Below the pieces are notes generated by a model. It searched no databases. It was not told where the DNA came from and saw nothing but the letters and a program-made list of their open reading frames with translations. From positions 267,501 to 331,500 of the forward strand of contig JAWDGP010007405.1 in the NCBI GenBank assembly GCA_033675545.1: a stretch of 64,000 bases of DNA, read 5' to 3'. The stretch comes from Elysia crispata. Taxonomy: Eukaryota; Mollusca; Gastropoda; Plakobranchidae. Numbering within the stretch: position 1 is the stretch's first letter; each line of letters opens with the position of its first letter. The translations under genes were made by a program, and so were the position numbers. Below, piece by piece: positions 45,300-61,736 of this stretch.

Positions 45300-45960
45300 A
45301 TCTGTAGAGTGTGCTATGAGCAAGACTCCTTGTTCATACAAAGACGACCAGCCTTTGAGGCCTTGCACTAACCTTTCCAAAGTTCCTAAAAGTAAGAAAA
45401 AGTTTTGTAATTTCTCTGTCTTGGCCTTTAACGGCACTTTTCTCGAACAGTGTTGTATTTCTGTGTGGAAGATTGTCTTGTTTATAAAACATTTTTTGAG
45501 CAACAAATGGGACCACAAGGCTGTGCAAAAGTGTTTAGGGTTTTCATCAAAATATTCTGTGGATTGGAGAAGTTTGTTGCAATTGGTTCAAAAACCAGGA
45601 GCCAATTGGTGGACTTTAATCGTGCACCATAACTTCAGCATAGGTTAAATTAAATTTGGATGTTCGTTGGCATCCAGCGCATTTAAATCTTAAAAATCCT
45701 TTGATATGGCCCTTAGGGACAACGTAGGGGAGAGGAGAGGCAAAAACACTCTGGTGCCTTTCATTCTTAATATTATCAAACCAAGTTCGATAATTTATAT
45801 TATTGTGATTCATGTAGCCGCTAGAAAGGCTTGGATGCTCAGGATACCTATTATACCCATCGGATGATGAATATTGGGAAATTTTTTTGGATTCAGAAGA
45901 TAGGGCAATCCACATGCAAAATATTAAAAGGTTGTCCTGGACATTCAAAGTGGTGAATGA
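45300..45960 (+). mobile_element. Merlin-type (IS1595/ISXO2-like) transposase fossil
   Basis: The 110-codon frame at 45316-45648 matches the N-terminal half of ISXO2-like transposases in layout. FNGTFLEQCCISVWKIVLFI corresponds to the S-V-R-x-G-S-F-F-E ... L-S-L-x-K-I-L-L-F-I block, followed by LGFSSKYSVDWRS. Downstream, in changing frames, come KNTLVPFILNIIKPSSIIY (the T-L-x-P-x-I-x-x-x-I-x-P-G-T-T-I block, about 45740-45801) and SEDRAIHMQNIKRL (the H-T-Q-N-I-E-R-L-W block, about 45894-45935). The V-E-I-D-E-S block is degraded to V-H-H-N-F-S and the second Asp is not visible, so it is inactive. Eukaryotic relatives of this family are Merlin transposons. No terminal repeats were found. The minus-strand frame at 45616-45948 is a shadow. 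Confidence 0.55.
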
Positions 45961-48900
45961 GACCTGGAGTAAGGGCCAATTTCCTGCACCTACATCTGGC
46001 GAGATATCTCTTCATCACAGCGCATGAAGAGTACTGTGCATCTATTTATAAATTGAGCAGGACAAATGTGCCTGTCACAAGGCCAGTCTAAATCAAAGGG
46101 TGAAAGTAGTTCCTCGACCTAGGCTTGAAACAAAAGAGTGCTCAGTTTATTAATGATAAGTGTTTTGGGGTTTTTTATGAGCAGATCCAATTACTTTCAA
46201 CAGTACAATTTTTTCGTCTTCCAGTTAATCTTTTCAATTTCACTCTAGCGTTTAAAAATCCTCATACAAGTCATAGTAAAAATGTAAATTGGAAAGTGGA
46301 AATTCGGGGTTACCTGCCCTCCCAATTTTCAAATGTTCACTAAAGTCTAAATTGTCCACTTCACTTCGTCGCTCAGTATTACGTGATTTCGGCAACTTTC
46401 ACGTGTTTTCACAAATGCCAGGGCCAAACGTCAACTAGATCTTAAGACAAGAAATAGGCCTACCTTTAATAATAGGTGTTGGTGTATAAATAAAAAATTA
46501 CCGGTAGGACTTCTGATTGGGTATGTTGGTTTGGAATAAGATACGTTAAAGGAAATGTGATGCTGCAGTTTTATATTTTATTGGCAATTCATTGTTGTAA
46601 AAGATTTACACTTTCTTAAGGTTAGGGTTGGAGTAGTCGTAAGTTTTTAGTCCCATTATGTCTAGGGAATCAAAAATCGTTAAATCATTCATGGCTCATC
46701 AAACAATGTCCTCTTCAATATGACAGAGGTACCATACCACAAATTGGGGGTGTTCCTCTTTTTGCTTAGTCGACATAGCCTATTTTTTTAACCATATCAC
46801 GTAGTCATGGGGAAAACATCGTGACCAGTCACACCTTTCTTTTGAGTATTAATGTAATTGTGATGACTTTCTGATGCGATTTCTAGCATTCCAAAGTGAG
46901 ACTAACAAGAAGACAAAATAAGCCCAATTTGTGCGGTCTCCCAGGTCAGTCTTGGGCCTCTAAGTACTTGCAAGTTCTGGATGTGCCGCTGTCCATAGGC
47001 TATCATCATCAAGGTCACCTACTGCTAATTCAGATCTTATTCTAAAGAAAATTAGATCTAGATCTAGACTCTAGATCTATAATAATTATCACAAATTGTT
47101 ATAATTCAAAAAATTTGTACTATCTAGATCTATATTCTAGACATTGATTTCACGATTTTCTACTCTACACCTAACCTGAAATTTGCACGTTGTCTTGATT
47201 TCTCGATTTCTAGATCTAGAGATCTAGATGTAGATTAAATTCTAATATAGAATCTAGAAAAAGATCTGTAGATCTAGATCTTTCTAAATCTAGTCTAGAT
47301 ATCTAGATCTAGATCAGTGTCTAATTTAGTGCTTAGAATCTTCGCATTTTTAACTTTGTCTAGAACCTTACGCCTATCCTAAATTTTAATGCAAATAAAA
47401 TTTTGGAACACAAAGCATTGCATGTTCTGCAAATACTTCTTCCAAGGCAGCCACCCACTTCTGTAGATCTTTCGGTTGTGGGCGGCGTGCTGCGTGAGTT
47501 CCGAGACTGAGCACTGTGGGTAGTGGCCAGTGGGTGAGTGTCTGGTACTAGTAATCATTTGATTGGACACTAATTTAGGAACATGGCAGCCTTTCCAACG
47601 TCCACTTTTTTTTTTTTTTAACTGAAAGCACGTTTCACACTTCTGACTGTTTTGTCTAATATTATTGAAGCCAAGATATCGATCATATCCACTTGTTGTG
47701 AAATATGAATCGTGCAAGCATTCAAAATTAGCCATTTAGTTAAATCGTCAAGTGCTCTTAATTTCTCTCGCATGACATGAATTTAGACTAAATCTAATTT
47801 TGAACAATTTAAAAAAATGGATTTTAAAAAATACTATTCACGTTCATGTTAGAACTGTAAGCCATGATTCTCATTGCTTTAAGAGTATGGTCATTAATTC
47901 TTCAACGTTTACTTATTTCCTTTTCTGCATTATACACACGCCTGGTTCTGAGTCTGTGTAATAAGGGCTATGTGTTAACGAAGTCCACCCCAAACCTTGG
48001 GAGTTTTTGCATGTCACTCAGTGATTGTAACAAATGTAATAGCTTTGTTTTTAAAATATTGCAATTCTTTCAACATTCTAAAATTTTGAAACAACAAAAG
48101 ATAATGTAAAGTATGCCCATTTTCTATGTCCATGTTTCACATTCATTATTATTTTAGGCCATGTAAAGTATATTAGCAGTTTCATTGTCACAGAGAGATT
48201 AAAACGATTTCTTTTCTTTTTTTAAGATTTTGTGACAAACAATAACACCGAATGAAATGAAAAGAACAGTTCAGTAAAGTGTCATAATACCTAGAACTAT
48301 CCGTTGTATCTTTGGTTACAATTTTCGTTAATATTATATTGAAGGCAATTTATCGTGTCTTTTTTTTTACTATGCTTTTATTGGATTTGTTATAGAAAAC
48401 AGTTGTGTCAAGAGTAGTTTTTTACCCTTAAAATCTCAAAATATGGTTGAAAGAGTTGCAAGGTTTTGATTAGTAGACACTCAAGTATTCATTTGATATT
48501 TTTATCCTGAGGTAATAAATTTGCAGGTTAAGCAGGGTAGTGTCTCTAGTGTTATACAAAAATGTATCTACTTGAGCCTCTCTTGTTTTCTCACATCAGG
48601 GATGTTAGAGATAATAATTATTTCATGATAGTGAACGATTCTATTTTACCTTTTGGAGACTGAGTATGTGTTCGGAGGTTAAATAGTGACTGTATTAATT
48701 TTTTTCGTTAATAATTTTTGTTCTCCTAGCTGTTACATTGATGTTTAACTTACGATAGGCCAGAGTTTTCTTTATACCTAAGCCTCTTGAAAATTTTCAC
48801 AACCATGCTTTTTGTCTTTTGTATATTTTATTTCACATTTTGAAGTTAAAATTTGATCTGCATCTTGATTTCTCCGTTTTTTTCTATGTTTTTAAACAAC

Positions 48901-50495
48901 AGTTTAGGCCCGTCTTACAGTATTAGTTTTGGTCTTTCAATCCTAGGAATAGTATCATAATATCAATAAATGAAAGAAAAATATATTCAACCGTTTGATT
49001 ATTTATGTTTAGCTTTCTGTAGGGGGATTTAGTACTGCATGTATTAAAGATCGTCATCCAATCCAGTGTGTTCAATTGATATCTCTAATAAATCAGCAGC
49101 AGTGACAAAAGTTTAAAAAAAAACTCATAAACATTTTATGAAAGTAAGTCAGGATAGACATGTGATTTCACGATAATGTTTTGTTATTTACTTGTCTGAA
49201 GGGAAAAAAAAAAAAAAACATTTTGTCGTTCGGAAGTCCTCGCATATTAGCTGTAACCAAGTATAAATCATGTCGTACTGTAATTCCATTGCTTCTTATC
49301 CATGCATAATTGCCATGACTCAGACAAGGAAACAAAAAAGAATGGTAGTTTAGGCTTATTGGATACTTGTTACCAAAAGGAAAAAAAAGTGTCTGGCAGT
49401 ACGATCACGAAGACCCGTATAAAGAATGAAATCCCCATTCCAAAAACAATAATATAAAAAAAAATTAAAATTAAAAAAGTCATGCCCTAACCCCAAACCC
49501 AAAGGAGAAAAAAAAAACGTTTTGAGAAAATGAGAATCTATAACAGGTCAAGACTGAAACTGCCTAGATCTAGAGTAGATTCTATAGATCCAGCTTAAAT
49601 CGGAATTACTGAATAGCAGTCAATTTAAGGGGGATAACTTTATCAAATGGCTAATCTCAACTAATTATAGGATTAATGGTTGAAATTAAGAATACGCTCT
49701 CTATATCTTGGAGATAAAGTAGATTGGAAATGCAAAACACGCTTTGAGGGAGAAAAAAGCGGACGTTAAAAAGCGTTGTTTACATTCGCAACAGCCTCTC
49801 CGGAAGTTTAGGATGTAGAGTCCTAAAATACTGACCAATCAAATCACTAACTACTTTTCCTGCAAGAAAGGCAAGTGATCTTGACCCTGGCGCAGTTGCT
49901 CACCTGTGTGTCATGTATTTCAAGCTATTTCCGGGTTAGTCAGTAAAGCCAAGGTTAAAAATTCTTTATCTCTTTCCTGTTTAACAGATTTTCACACACT
50001 GATTACCAAATGTTGATTCTATTTGTCTAAAAAAATATTGATTTTTTTTTTGAAAGAACTTAAAAGTTCGGATGGTAGACAATGAAATAGTCAGAAATTT
50101 AAAAAACTTACAACTTGGCATAACAAACTTTCTCACCTGGGCGAGTTTAATTTGAGAAGTCAAGATTCACTTGTAGGGGTGCCATCTTCTGTATCAAATA
50201 CTAAGTTAACTTATATCTTTATCTAACCCTAATATTTTATAATAAAAGGCAATAAATCCCTTTTTAATGTTAGAGGGTAAAAAAATAAAGAAAAAATATT
50301 AGAACAAGGTATATTAAACCAAACAGATTAATATTGCAGTGTATTGACTACCCAATCTTGAATGGTTTACACTTTTGCCCCGGTTCAAAAATACACAACA
50401 AGACATCGAGCTGCAAAAAAAGTAGGACGTGCTTGTCCTGAAAAAATGAGGAAGTAGCCGAAGGGAATTGAATTTATCGAAACGAATTCCTCAAA
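45961..50495. other. Intergenic, no gene recognised
   Basis: AT-rich with homopolymer runs. A TCTAGA/AGATCT-rich patch lies at 47041-47310. A 118-codon minus-strand frame at 47379-47735 has four Cys in its middle (C-x-x-C) but no recognised domain and a poly-Lys run coming from a poly(T) tract. The last 100 bp before 50496 presumably hold the gene B 5' UTR. Confidence 0.4.
47041..47310. repeat. TCTAGA/AGATCT-rich patch
   Basis: Two clusters of overlapping AGATCTAGATCT-type words, at about 47050-47140 and 47205-47310, made of self-complementary hexamers TCTAGA and AGATCT. Isolated AGATCTAG words also occur at 49565, 50795 and 51188. Confidence 0.7.
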
Positions 50496-54989
<4,494 letters not shown>

Positions 54990-56310
54990 ACTTGGAATAT
55001 TTGCCTCATTGGGTGAATGTTTGTTTGTATATATTTTCATGTATGAATGGCTAGAATGGCTAACCCATTTATTTTCTCAATGCAAAAATTTCTGAGAACA
55101 AGTCTCTCCAAAGTCTGTACATATTTTAATGTTTCTTTTCCTCAACATTAAGTGATCACTGAATGAATAGAATAACATTGACTTTATTTTTTTAGCCTCC
55201 AGCTCTGTTATTAGTGTAGTTGTTAAGTTTTCAAATTCAGGGGTTTTGAGAAAAGATATCCAAGAATTTAAAGAGTATTACTAAACATGTGTTACAAGGG
55301 GCAGGGGGGGTCACTTCTATTTTGAATGTTACTACTTCCAAACATTCGTATATTCTTATGCAGTGGAATATGCTGTAAGTCAACTCCAGGCAACCAAGAT
55401 AAATTGTGAACTTATAGCAAATAAATATCAAGAAATCCGACTTCTCACAGGGTTTGATAATCAAGAATTTCTCTCAGTCTCATGAGAGATTGACTTTAAC
55501 TACATTCCTTTATTTGTTAAGATTGCAAACCAAGAAGACAGCAGTGCAGTGCTTGCATTCCAATGCCTATGAAATGAATTTTTCACTCTTCCAAACTGTG
55601 CCTACAAGTGAGCTATGACTTTTTTTTTTTTGCTTTGATAAAGCGATGCAGTACTTTTAATGACATGTAAGGATTTATGAAAACTGCTTGACTCATGTCT
55701 TAGTAGTATTCTTGATTTTCCCCTACTAACACACAACAGAAGCAAAAGTATTAAAAATTGATTTAATCTAAGAAAAAGTTGTTTGAAAGGAAAATATTGA
55801 AATTTATCCTTGTGTAATTAAAATTTCATTTACATGGCAACTTGGAATATTCTATTTTTATTTTCTCAGTTCACCAGATAATGTTTAAATAACATGAGAG
55901 AAAATTTAATCATATTGTAAAGATAATTTAGAATAATGCTAGGCACACAACCACTGATACAATAGGTTAAATTACTTTGAGAGCATCAGTGTTGTGAGTA
56001 TCTGATATTTTGAAACAAATCCACATTATGAATTTCAGTATGTCAGTGTATGTCCTTGTGTAAGACTGAATGTAATGAAAGAAAAATTATATACATGGAA
56101 GTTTTGTAAGTGATACTTTTGTTTCCACCTTCCCATTTCTGATTTATTGTAATAATGTTTGCAAATTGCAGCATGTACCATGGAAATGTATCTGTACATG
56201 TTTTAATTGTTATTTTATGTAATACACATTCCAACATCTTTTTCTTATATTCTATAAAGTCATGTATGTATTATCTATAAAAACTCCAATAAAATGTTAT
56301 GCTTTAAAGG
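54990..56310 (+). other. 3' UTR of gene B with two poly(A) signals
   Basis: AT-rich trailer after the stop. Canonical AATAAA hexamers occur at 55420-55425 and 56288-56293; the second is followed within 25-50 bp by a T/GT-rich element (GTCTTTTGGTG), the better overall fit to a cleavage site near 56310. Confidence 0.6.
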
Positions 56311-56460
56311 TTCTTTATGTCTTTTGGTGAAAGCGTTTGTTTATGTGTAAATTTCTAACCATATAAATGATCTGAGTTATATAGCCTTGCTAATTTAGTA
56401 ATTACATTGTATTTCTGATTTGTCTTTTTCCTTATCAGGAAGGTAATTAAATTTTGTGTT
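56311..56460. other. Short spacer after gene B
   Basis: AT-rich, no feature recognised. Confidence 0.5.
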
Positions 56461-56611
<151 letters not shown>

Positions 56612-56668
56612 TGATATATATAGCTGAAAAAACAAAGTATGAGCTCAGAGAAGCAGTAGCCATATCCA

Positions 56669-57044
56669 CAGTGTACTCATGATATATCGACATGTAAGGG
56701 TCTGAAATTTCTATTTCAATATAAGCAAAAGTCGATAAAAAGACCTCTTAATTTCAATACCCTTTTTAAAAAAAAAATTACTATACTTGTACATAAAGGA
56801 TTTTATACTTAAGAGAAAGCTGCAAGTGATTTGTAAACAGGAATGAGGTCGTTTTCTTGTCACTAGGGGTATTTTGCCCCATTATCTTGGTGCTATCAAT
56901 GTCAATATAAGAGAAAAGAGAGAGAGTGTCTATAGAGAAATGTAATTATAGACGGCAAATAGGGGGAAAAATTGGACTTGATAAAGCATGTCGATATAAG
57001 CAAAAAGTCAATAAAGGCGATATACATGTAAGTGGTGTGCTCTG
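56669..57044. mobile_element. Possible MITE related to the one at 52068
   Basis: The left end CAGTGTACTC and the complement of the right end CAGAGCACACC agree at 7 of the first 10 bases, and both resemble the CAGTGCACACC end of the element at 52068. ATATAAGCAAAAGTC-like words occur near both ends, and CATGTA-TATCG motifs are inverted. The right end is followed by TA; the left is preceded by CA. Confidence 0.35.
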
Positions 57045-58823
57045 TAGTGTGTCAGCAACACAGCTTCTTTTTTTTTATCTTAAATGCTGATCTGCATAAT
57101 ATGCTCCTCATTTCAAAAAAATTTTAAATTCATAATCAAATCTTATTGGAAATTCACTAAAACAAAAACTTCAGACTAAAACTAGTGAATTCAGTTCGAT
57201 GATTTCCGTCCCAAGGGCAGACTTATTGAACTCTATGGGTGCCTATACATGTATTTAAGGCAGGAAATATAATTCCTGCACTTACAAAACCACTTCTCCG
57301 AAGTTAAGTGAATTTTTCTTCTTGTGTAAATACATGTAGATCTATATGCAGTTAAAAAAATCATAAAAATTTAGACGTTTCATCTTCAATCTCCTCCAAT
57401 TTTGAAGTTAGCCCTATGGAGACTGAATAATATCTTTTTTTTTTATTATAAGGCATTTGTTTGATCCCTAATCTTTTTTTTTTTTTTTTTTTTTTGTAGT
57501 CTTTTATCATTATCTTGAATCTTAAAATTTTCATGAGTCAGGTTTTTTTTTAACAGTTTTAGTTCCTGAAAAGAAATCCAACACAATTTGTGCATTTGCA
57601 CCCCTACCAATAAACCATCACAATTACTTAAAGATTAGAGAGGAAATCTGTTTAAAAACGCTTCAAGGAGTAACATAGATTTACTTGGATTGAAATAAAT
57701 AAAGTTGATGTAAGAGATTATATAATGTAATCATTTCTGAAGAAAGATTGTAATAATAATTTCTTAAAAAGTAGAAAATAGGATAATTATTATATGTGTA
57801 AAGAATAACTTGCAATCTTCGCTTTCGAGAAGAAAATAATCCAAAAAGTCCTGTATCTGTCTCTACTTTGACTTATACAAAATGATTACTTTTCTTGTCT
57901 AACTCTAATAAAGTAACATATTAGCCATAGCACCTGTCAGTCAGTAAATATTTTAAATCAAGATCCACATCATTATCCTCTAAAATCACTCTTTGGTGAT
58001 GGTCAGATTGGAAGAGGATAGGGAAGAGGAAATGGAGAAGAATGCAGAGAGAACGGGAGATAAGTTAAAAGAGAGAGAGAGAGAGTGGGCAGAGATCCAG
58101 TTAGGGGATAAGAAAGACTGAAAAACGCGGAGAGACTCTGAGTGATGGATACATAGAGAAGGGAATAGAACTTAAAAAGATGCAGAAGGAGATAAAGAGA
58201 AATAAAGATGCACAGAGCAATGTAGGAAGAAAGAAATAGATCGGGAGAAAGAGAAGGGGAGATCATTCTTCCAAATCCCCCTCCCTCTCTCTATCTCTTT
58301 ATTCTTCTCACATTGTATCGTATATGTTGTTTTTCTCTGTTAAAAGTTTCATTACAAATAATTATCGTAAAGAACTCTTCCTTTTTTAACACCAAGGTAT
58401 ACGATCATACATGGCATGATAATACAAAATAAAGACGTATGTGAATGTCAGGGCATTGAACTTGTAACAGTACTGTATTTTAACAATTACACTATAGTTT
58501 CGTAAATTTTTAAAAATTTAATACTGTCACCTGTTTATACATTAACAATATTTAAATGTTATCTTTTGATTAATAAGAGATTAAGTGAACAATATGACAA
58601 CTTTTTTTGTAATTTCATTTGCATAATTTACAATTTTTGTTTGCACAATTCCATGGACAGGATAATACGTTTGTGACATGAAGCTTGACAACGAAGAATT
58701 TTGAAAAAAATATTCCCTTTCAATAAGAATGAGATGAATCTTTTCTTTACATGTCTGACAACATCATTTTATTGTTTGAATCATAATTATTTTATGAGAC
58801 TGGAGAGCGAGAGAGAGAACGAC

Positions 58824-58902
<79 letters not shown>

Positions 58903-59944
58903 GCTTTTTTATGCAAATTTCAAACTCGGGGGAAACAGATAAAAGTAATAAATCATGTGCCTGTTCTGGTTTGATAATTCAGAGCCAAGTAGATGGAAGC
59001 ACCTGACAGAAAAGATATCAGAAGTAAAATTGTAAAATTGAAACATGCAAGTGGAAACAAAATTACCAATTCAAGATTACGTTAGCTTGAGTTTGCCAAG
59101 AATTTTTATCTCACACTGTTCTCATTTACCACAACGTAAATACGTGAGGAGGAAAACTATAAAATGTTAATACATGATCCATAAATACTTTGAAGAATCG
59201 TGTAAAATATTAACTTAAAACTTCGACACAAGTTGTTCACCGCAATATTCAGGGCAACCGCCCTGTTTACAAACCAGAGATCCATGACGCGCACTTGACA
59301 TAAGACAGACAATCAAAGTAATATCAGAAAACACGTGCGGTTTTTGCGCAGCTTCAAAAGATTTCGAAAAATAAAGGATAGCACGGATAATCTAAGATTC
59401 ACCTTTTCCACTCATAATTTTATTATAAGACAGGCTTCCAAAATATATGTATTAGGCCTACACGAAAGTTGCCATAATAATTGTAAAGCTAACAGCATCT
59501 TTCATAATCCGAACAGCAACATCAACATACAAGCCGTGCTAAGAGTAAGAAGTACCAGGGTAAAGTAGGCGCAGTAATCTCGGACTGTGTTTAAAAGGTG
59601 TGATGTTTGCAGGGATACGATCAGACCAGTACATGTACCAAATAATAAGACAGATGGTACTGTACGGATACTGTGCTGATCAGATTTAGAGTAAAGTTTG
59701 GCTATGATACAATTGATAGGAGCGAGAGAACATGCCATGGCCTTTGGTCTGGATCTAAGTTTTAAAATGTTAACGCCATTTATGATAATGGTTATATGCC
59801 GATGTTCTCATCTATGTTGAGAGCTCATGAAAAATTTATGATTCTCGAAATGATTTTGTTGGATTACGAAAGAAGCAGAGAGGGAAATCAGTTGTTTATG
59901 CAATAAAACAGTTTAGACAGGCAGCTCCTGGATTGGAGTAACAA
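57045..59944. other. Intergenic with purine-rich stretches, no gene confirmed
   Basis: Includes a purine-rich block at 58010-58265 and a (GA)n microsatellite at 58803-58902. A hydrophobic 78-codon minus-strand frame at 59502-59738 is discussed as a finding. Otherwise AT-rich. Confidence 0.5.
58803..58902. repeat. (GA)n microsatellite
   Basis: About 100 bp of GA repeat with a few interruptions at its left end. Confidence 0.95.
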
Positions 59945-60458
59945 AGCGGACCTAGAGAAAAATAAACAGAGATGTGAAGACAGAAAGAAATGTTTGTCTC
60001 AATAGTGGAGCCAAATGATTGGTTTGAGCACCAAGCCGGACCTAGAGAAAAATAAACAGAGATGTGAAGACAGAAAGACAGAAAGAAATGTTTGTCTCAA
60101 TAGTGGAGCCAAATGATTGGTTTGAGCACCAAGCCGGACCTAGAGAAAAATAAACAGAGATGTGAAGACAGAAAGACAGAAAGAAATGTTTGTCTCAATA
60201 GTGGAGCCAAATGATTGGTTTGAGCACCAAGCCGGACCTAGAGAAAAATAAACAGAGATGTGAAGACAGAAAGACAGAAGGAAATGTTTGTCTCAATAGT
60301 GGAACCAAATGATTGGTTGGAACACCAAGCCGGACCTAGAGAAAAATAAAATAAACAGAGATGTGAAGACAGAAGGACAGAAAGAAATGTTTGTCTCAAT
60401 AGTGGAGCCAAATGATTGGTTTGAGCACCAAGCCGGACCTAGAGAAAAATAAACTGAG

Positions 60459-60460
<2 letters not shown>
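59945..60460. repeat. 98-bp tandem array
   Basis: Five to six copies of a unit of about 98 bp, marked by CCGGACCTAGAGAAAAATAA at about 59946, 60036, 60134, 60232, 60330 and 60433. Copies differ in the number of a short AGACAGAA sub-repeat and by an extra AAATA insertion. The array runs into a (GA)n tract (60468-60508). A diverged piece of the unit (GGAGCACCAAGCAGGA) lies beyond it at about 60545. Confidence 0.9.

Positions 60461-60467
<7 letters not shown>

Positions 60468-60508
<41 letters not shown>
60468..60508. repeat. (GA)n microsatellite
   Basis: About 20 GA repeats between the 98-bp array and a diverged partial unit. Confidence 0.95.
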
Positions 60509-60510
<2 letters not shown>

Positions 60511-60639
60511 GTTTTACTAAAGAGAGGATCCAAATAACAGATCGGAGCACCAAGCAGGAACTCGAGGTTGAGGAAGAAAGGCTTAGGGAGGACGAAGGGG
60601 GGGGGCAGGGGAGAAGCGCACAATCATGTACAAAACCTC

Positions 60640-60920
60640 TATCTTTAAATAAACAACAATTATTTTTGGAAACGCCGATAGATACAGTATTTTATTTCCA
60701 CGCGGGGTCCATATGGTACCTCTCTTGATTCCAAATGTTAAACTGTATTTAAGGGTGAGATATGAAAAGAAAGATCAGCTTTGCCTTGATAAGAAAGCGT
60801 TCGCTATCGACAGAGCAGCTAGATAAATTTATGAGCTAGACGCGCTAGCAGCATTTATCCTTAGTCCCGTCTCAGAGATTATAGAGAAAGGGGCATCGGC
60901 TTAGTGCAACGTTCATGGAG
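60640..60920 (+). promoter_or_regulatory. Candidate promoter and first exon of the right-hand gene
   Basis: A GC-richer, unique stretch with three GATA cores (TTGATAAG at 60786, AGATAA near 60830, TTATCC near 60855). It ends in ATGGAG|GTAAGT at 60920/60921, a strong 5' splice site. Joining it to the acceptor at 63214 keeps the ATG at 60915 in frame with the signal-peptide exon. No TATA box was fixed. This is a hypothesis that needs transcript data. Confidence 0.3.
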
Positions 60921-61736
60921 GTAAGTTTTGAATGTTTCAGAGAATAAACATTGGTTGTACAATTCAGTAGGGCTTAGCTTTATAATATAGGATTAATTTT
61001 ACAAAATCGCTTCCATTTAAAAAAGAATTTTTTTTTCTCATAGAAAAAAAATATTGAATTTGAAACTAGAAGCTTAAGAAGCTGAATTTTCTGTAACTCT
61101 GAGGGTAAAATGTAACTAGTAAAATGTTTTTGTAATAAAATAATTATGACAGCTATCACGTCAAAATCTATTCACCATATGTTTTACACAAATGATATAA
61201 AATGTAAAAGGTGAATTGATTGTCATTCATGTATGCTTGTTTCTATGAAGATTTAAAACACAGCAACAAACACGAGATACAACAGTGTTGTCAAATGACA
61301 TGGTATGAGTGAAGAGGTGGCAGGCTGAAGAGCTTTATGGACACTGATTGTCCAATGACATAATAAGGTGACACGCCAGGGATTCATGCAACATGATTGC
61401 CAAATGACCATAATGAAGAAGGAGGCACAAAGTACGGTTATATTCATCATGATTGTTTGACATGGATGGAGAGAATATCACGTAACATCAAATTTTAGCC
61501 AAAGACAGATCTATGTACCTAGCAATAGCTCAAATCAGCATGACTGTGAATTGTTATACATGTATGGAGAGGCAACACTCCATAGAGCGCCGTCCACCTA
61601 TAAAATAGATACATGGAAAGGTGAAACCCGGAAGGCCTGCTTACACCGTGGTTATGGAATATAATGTCGGAACGCACTAAAACTGCCGAGTGTCTTCTAA
61701 GTGAAAAAGAGGGAGATCTCCAGGCGCTCTGACCTA
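60921..61736. other. Possible first intron of the right-hand gene, no other feature
   Basis: AT-rich sequence between the candidate donor at 60921 and the 42-bp array; the short minus-strand frame at 61253-61450 has no features. Confidence 0.35.

Noticed and set aside
47379-47735. 118-codon minus-strand frame as a zinc-finger gene
   Set aside because: Only one C-x-x-C pair without a partner His/Cys pattern, and a poly-Lys run from a poly(T) tract.
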